DNA of 35,272 nt from Collodictyon triciliatum (lineage: Eukaryota > CRuMs): the NCBI GenBank assembly GCA_043381765.1, contig JBHJMP010000890.1, forward strand, positions 1 through 35,272, read 5' to 3'. This document shows positions 32,325-35,272 of the stretch, in pieces (within the stretch, counting starts at the first letter, position 1; every line of letters begins with the position of its first letter). The notes under the pieces are model-generated. The model was not told where the DNA came from. It saw nothing but the letters and a program-made list of their open reading frames with translations, and made no database searches. Position numbers and translations under genes: made by a program.

Positions 32325-34955
32325 ATGAGCTTTCTGTCCGACGAAGAGCCCGATCTTCGGGCGTCACCTTGCCAGCAGCAGAATCTTTTCCGGCTCATCC
32401 GGTCACGATCGGTTCAGCCTTACTCTGTCAACAAAATACGGTTTGGTTTCTACTCTTGAACCATGATTCAAATGGTATATATGTTTTTCTTCATCGCTTG
32501 GTTTTAGCGCTTCGGTTGATCCTCTTTTTTTTTTCAACCTTGATCTCTAAGCATTTAACTATTTAATGCTATTGTTTGTCCTTTTGTTGGACTGCAGATA
32601 TTTAGAGCAATAAATGTATAAATAAAGTATAACTATAATATTCGGTGATGAGGCTTTATAGAATCATGGAGCTATAATCACGGTATGGTAATTTTTAGCC
32701 TAACATTATGCTATTGATATTGTCAGTAAAATGAATCATCGTGTATACGAGCATATCGTTCCCAACACAACTGCTTATGGTGTTGCTGGTCCGGCTGTTT
32801 ACTACAAGAGATTCACACCAGATGGAAAGGTGTGATATTTTATACTAAATGATAAACAAAAGGCACTGTTGTTTAAGTTATACACTGATACTTTTCTTTT
32901 GGATCGATCAGCATATGGTTCTAAATGGATTTTTTTAAATCTCTTAGTATTTATTGACAATATCACAAAATCAAGTAAGCTTCATTGTTTATGAGTTTCG
33001 GGGATACAACGATTGCGATGAGACCACAGACAAGTAAAAAAAAAATGTTACATGAAGCCAAAAAACGATGAAAACAGCAATTATGGTCTTTAAATAATTC
33101 CATTAATATTTTATGTGGAAAATCTGAAATGTGGTATTGGTTTTTTTAAAAGAAATATCACAATTTTCAGCTTCAGTTCTTATTTTTCGAAAAAAGGAGA
33201 GATACAGTTAGCTAATAGACCCAGCTATGTATGCAAAGATTTTTGCCTTCTAACAGAATCCAACGAATTTGTAAATTTTCTTTTGTAATATAGCATAGTG
33301 CGCATATATTGATAGTATTTAATATGACAATTTGCTCTTTAGAAAATAGTCATATTATTGTATACTTTAGCAATTTATTTTTCATGTATGCTTTGTTTTA
33401 AAATACCAATATACCAATCCAAGGCCATCATCGCATCTTCATGTAATGAAAACTCTTCATCTGAATCGAGTAATGCCAACACAGAGACTCGTGAAGAGAC
33501 AATATTCCATCTCATTAATATAGAGCAAGTGAAGGTAATAGAGAAATTCAAATGACTATTATTAGTCGATCGATTTGATAAAAAAAAAAATTTATGAGGT
33601 GATAAAGTTATTATGATAGGAAGCGATTGAACCTATTTTTTTCTTTTCGTCATCATAACTGACATTTTTATTCCTATTTCGATGTTTGAATGTAATTTAA
33701 TTTTTTCTTGTTCTGTTATTATTACAATAAGGAATATGATAGAATTGTTCGAAAAAATGATGGCATATTTATTATGAACCATGTCGGAGTATCTATTTGC
33801 CAAGACAGGTTTGCTGTTCTTGGGCTGTTTTCCCAGCAGATTGCTCTCTACAGAATCCATGTAAAATCTTGATTTCTTACTCAAGTGTCGGTGTACAGAT
33901 ACTGTAAACAACTTACGTACATCAAGAATTGATTTGTTTCAAGACTAACTTTTCATTCATTAAAAAAAATAATGTGATATAGCCTGAGGGAAAGTTCGTT
34001 TTTATCAAAGAAATGGGAAAGTTTTGTTATGAGGACGATGAACTTATAATGTCACAGCAAAGACTAGCAGAGGAAGAATTTTTAAAAAGATTGGAACAAA
34101 GCGAAGGCCGTCAAGCTGTAGATAAATTTGAACAGGTTAATAAAATTGAATCAGCGATGTATTATTAGTCCAGTATTTTGAACCTCATGCCTTTTTTGCT
34201 TTAATTATTTTCCCATTCTACTGAAGTATCACTCTTGAAATTTCGTAAGTGTCGAATTTTTAATATATAGCAGGCTTATGAAACCTGTTGCAATCTAGTT
34301 ACATATCTGAAGATTCCTTTTTTTTTTTCTTCTATTTTTTCTATTTTCTTATTTAACTGATCACTTAGGCGGAGCAGCCTGCACATATTTCGGGCCTTCA
34401 TACTGGACATTATCCTATTTTGATTCAAAGGATTCTTGTGTTTCTTTTTCGTCGGTCTCAGATACCAGAATATGCAGAATCGTATGCACTGATTTCTACC
34501 ATTATTAATTTCTAGGATTGGATGCTATCATCATAATCACTTACTGGCAAACGTTTAAAATGTGAACCATGTTAGTAAATAAGTTCATTAAAAAAAAACA
34601 TCATCTCGATCTAACCTACAGAAGCAGCGGTGGATACAGGAACGTCTTCCTGCTATTCAATCAATTTTCTAATCTGATCGCTGTAAAAATGCAGTACCTC
34701 GATACAAAGCACATAATGATAAAACTGTGCCATAAAGAATTCATTTATAATAGGGTAAAAATTAAATTAGTAATGTATCCTGTCGGAAATGTACATTTTT
34801 TTAATTATATATACCATGCCAATATCACCTTGTATGATTCTTTTCATCTATCATCGAAATCATAGTCAGCTGACCTTGCTATTCAAGCGGCGTTACTGGT
34901 TATTATGAACATCGAAAATACCCAAGTTATAGGTGTATATGAAAATTCCTCACAG
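32325..34955 (+). CDS. DET1: DET1 homologue, 5' part (continues beyond the window)
   Basis: DET1 is a WD40-like beta-propeller protein that binds DDB1 and COP10-like E2 variants and steers CUL4 ubiquitin ligases. Ten exons keep phase: 32325-32440, 32727-32829, 32948-33033, 33171-33270, 33343-33534, 33732-33860, 33983-34135, 34369-34481, 34622-34754, 34866-34955. The protein opens MSFLSDEEPDLRAS. Landmarks matching the family in order: FTPDGK, VSFIVYEFRGYND, KDFCLLTESNEF, TIFHLINIEQVK, FAVLGLFSQQIALYRIH, PEGKFVFIKEMGKFCYEDDE, LIQRILVFLFRRSQ, VKMQYLDTKHIMIKL and NTQVIGVYENSSQ. About 370 residues are present. The C-terminal part that in known DET1 proteins follows the ENTS motif is missing at the right edge. 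A polar, Glu-rich insertion after FCYEDDE (RLAEEEFLKRLEQSEGRQ) seems to be local. Confidence 0.9.
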
Positions 34956-35023
34956 GTATTCTTGTGTCCTTTCATCCCCGATTGTATTTCTTTTAATGGT
35001 GTTGTTTAATGTTGATATTGTGC

Positions 35024-35063
<40 letters not shown>

Positions 35064-35077
35064 CCCTTTTTTTTTTT

Positions 35078-35118
<41 letters not shown>

Positions 35119-35272
35119 CGAGCTAATTCGTCAAAAAAAAAAAAATTAACCATGGAGCAACCTTTCTAATGCAATATTCATACACTTGAAGGGTTTTGAT
35201 GTTCGCTTTGTGCTTGGTCGCATCTTTTTTCTCAATTTTGGAGTATGTTTAATTTTTTTTTTTTCTTGGAAA
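35024..35272. repeat. Poly-T tract plus 127-bp segment repeated from the cyclase-like gene (copy 2)
   Basis: About 95 bp of T, broken by two small CCC/CC interruptions, is followed from 35119 by the segment seen at 21240-21366. Differences include CGTC for CTTC and TTAACC for TTACCC. After 35247 the copies diverge, although CTTGGAAA recurs at the same spacing. The tract lies just after the last DET1 exon found, so in an intron or at a misjoin. Confidence 0.95.

Overview
The window is a eukaryotic nuclear scaffold from an AT-rich, very intron-dense protist. The genes are cut into many short exons, mostly 40-220 bp, joined across GT-AG introns of about 60-600 bp, and long microsatellites sit inside introns. 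None of the long simple-repeat reading frames is a gene. I rebuilt the genes by following splice sites, codon phase and family resemblance on both strands. AT-richness, intron density and intronic (TTA)n, (GT)n and (TTTG)n repeats make me think of a foraminiferan such as Reticulomyxa filosa; this is a guess, and only 'intron-rich protist' is well supported.

Layout: (1) 185-427 (-), first exon of an unrecognised gene that runs off the left edge, head to head with (2) 558-2279 (+), a complete six-exon leucine-rich-repeat protein with a C-terminal membrane anchor. (3) 2525-7116 (-), the C-terminal third of the largest subunit of RNA polymerase I, 20 exons, cut at its 5' side by a 598-bp run of N. 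(4) 7826-16757 (-), a BIG/Sec7-type ARF guanine nucleotide exchange factor, about 36 exons, whose last exon(s) fall into the same gap. (5) 17541-23942 (+), a complete gene of about 22 exons and about 1,040 residues with the M1-C1-M2-C2 layout of animal transmembrane adenylyl cyclases, but with the catalytic residues replaced in both cyclase domains. (6) 24-26.2 kb, no confident gene. (7) 26168-27359 (+), a small unrecognised gene. (8) 28440-31320 (+), a complete delta14-sterol reductase (ERG24/TM7SF2 family), 14 exons. (9) 31417-31827 (-), a small unrecognised gene. (10) 32325 to the right edge (+), the 5' part of a DET1 gene.

The genes look like independent housekeeping and signalling loci: rRNA transcription, Golgi/trans-Golgi ARF activation, sterol synthesis and CUL4-DDB1 ubiquitin ligase regulation. 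The most interesting locus is the cyclase-like gene, a full-length two-domain transmembrane cyclase scaffold that appears catalytically dead. A 127-bp piece of it (the end of one intron plus the start of a membrane exon, behind a long poly-T tract) is repeated near the right edge inside the DET1 gene. Exon borders were derived by eye; most internal exons keep phase exactly, and the uncertain borders are named in the entries.
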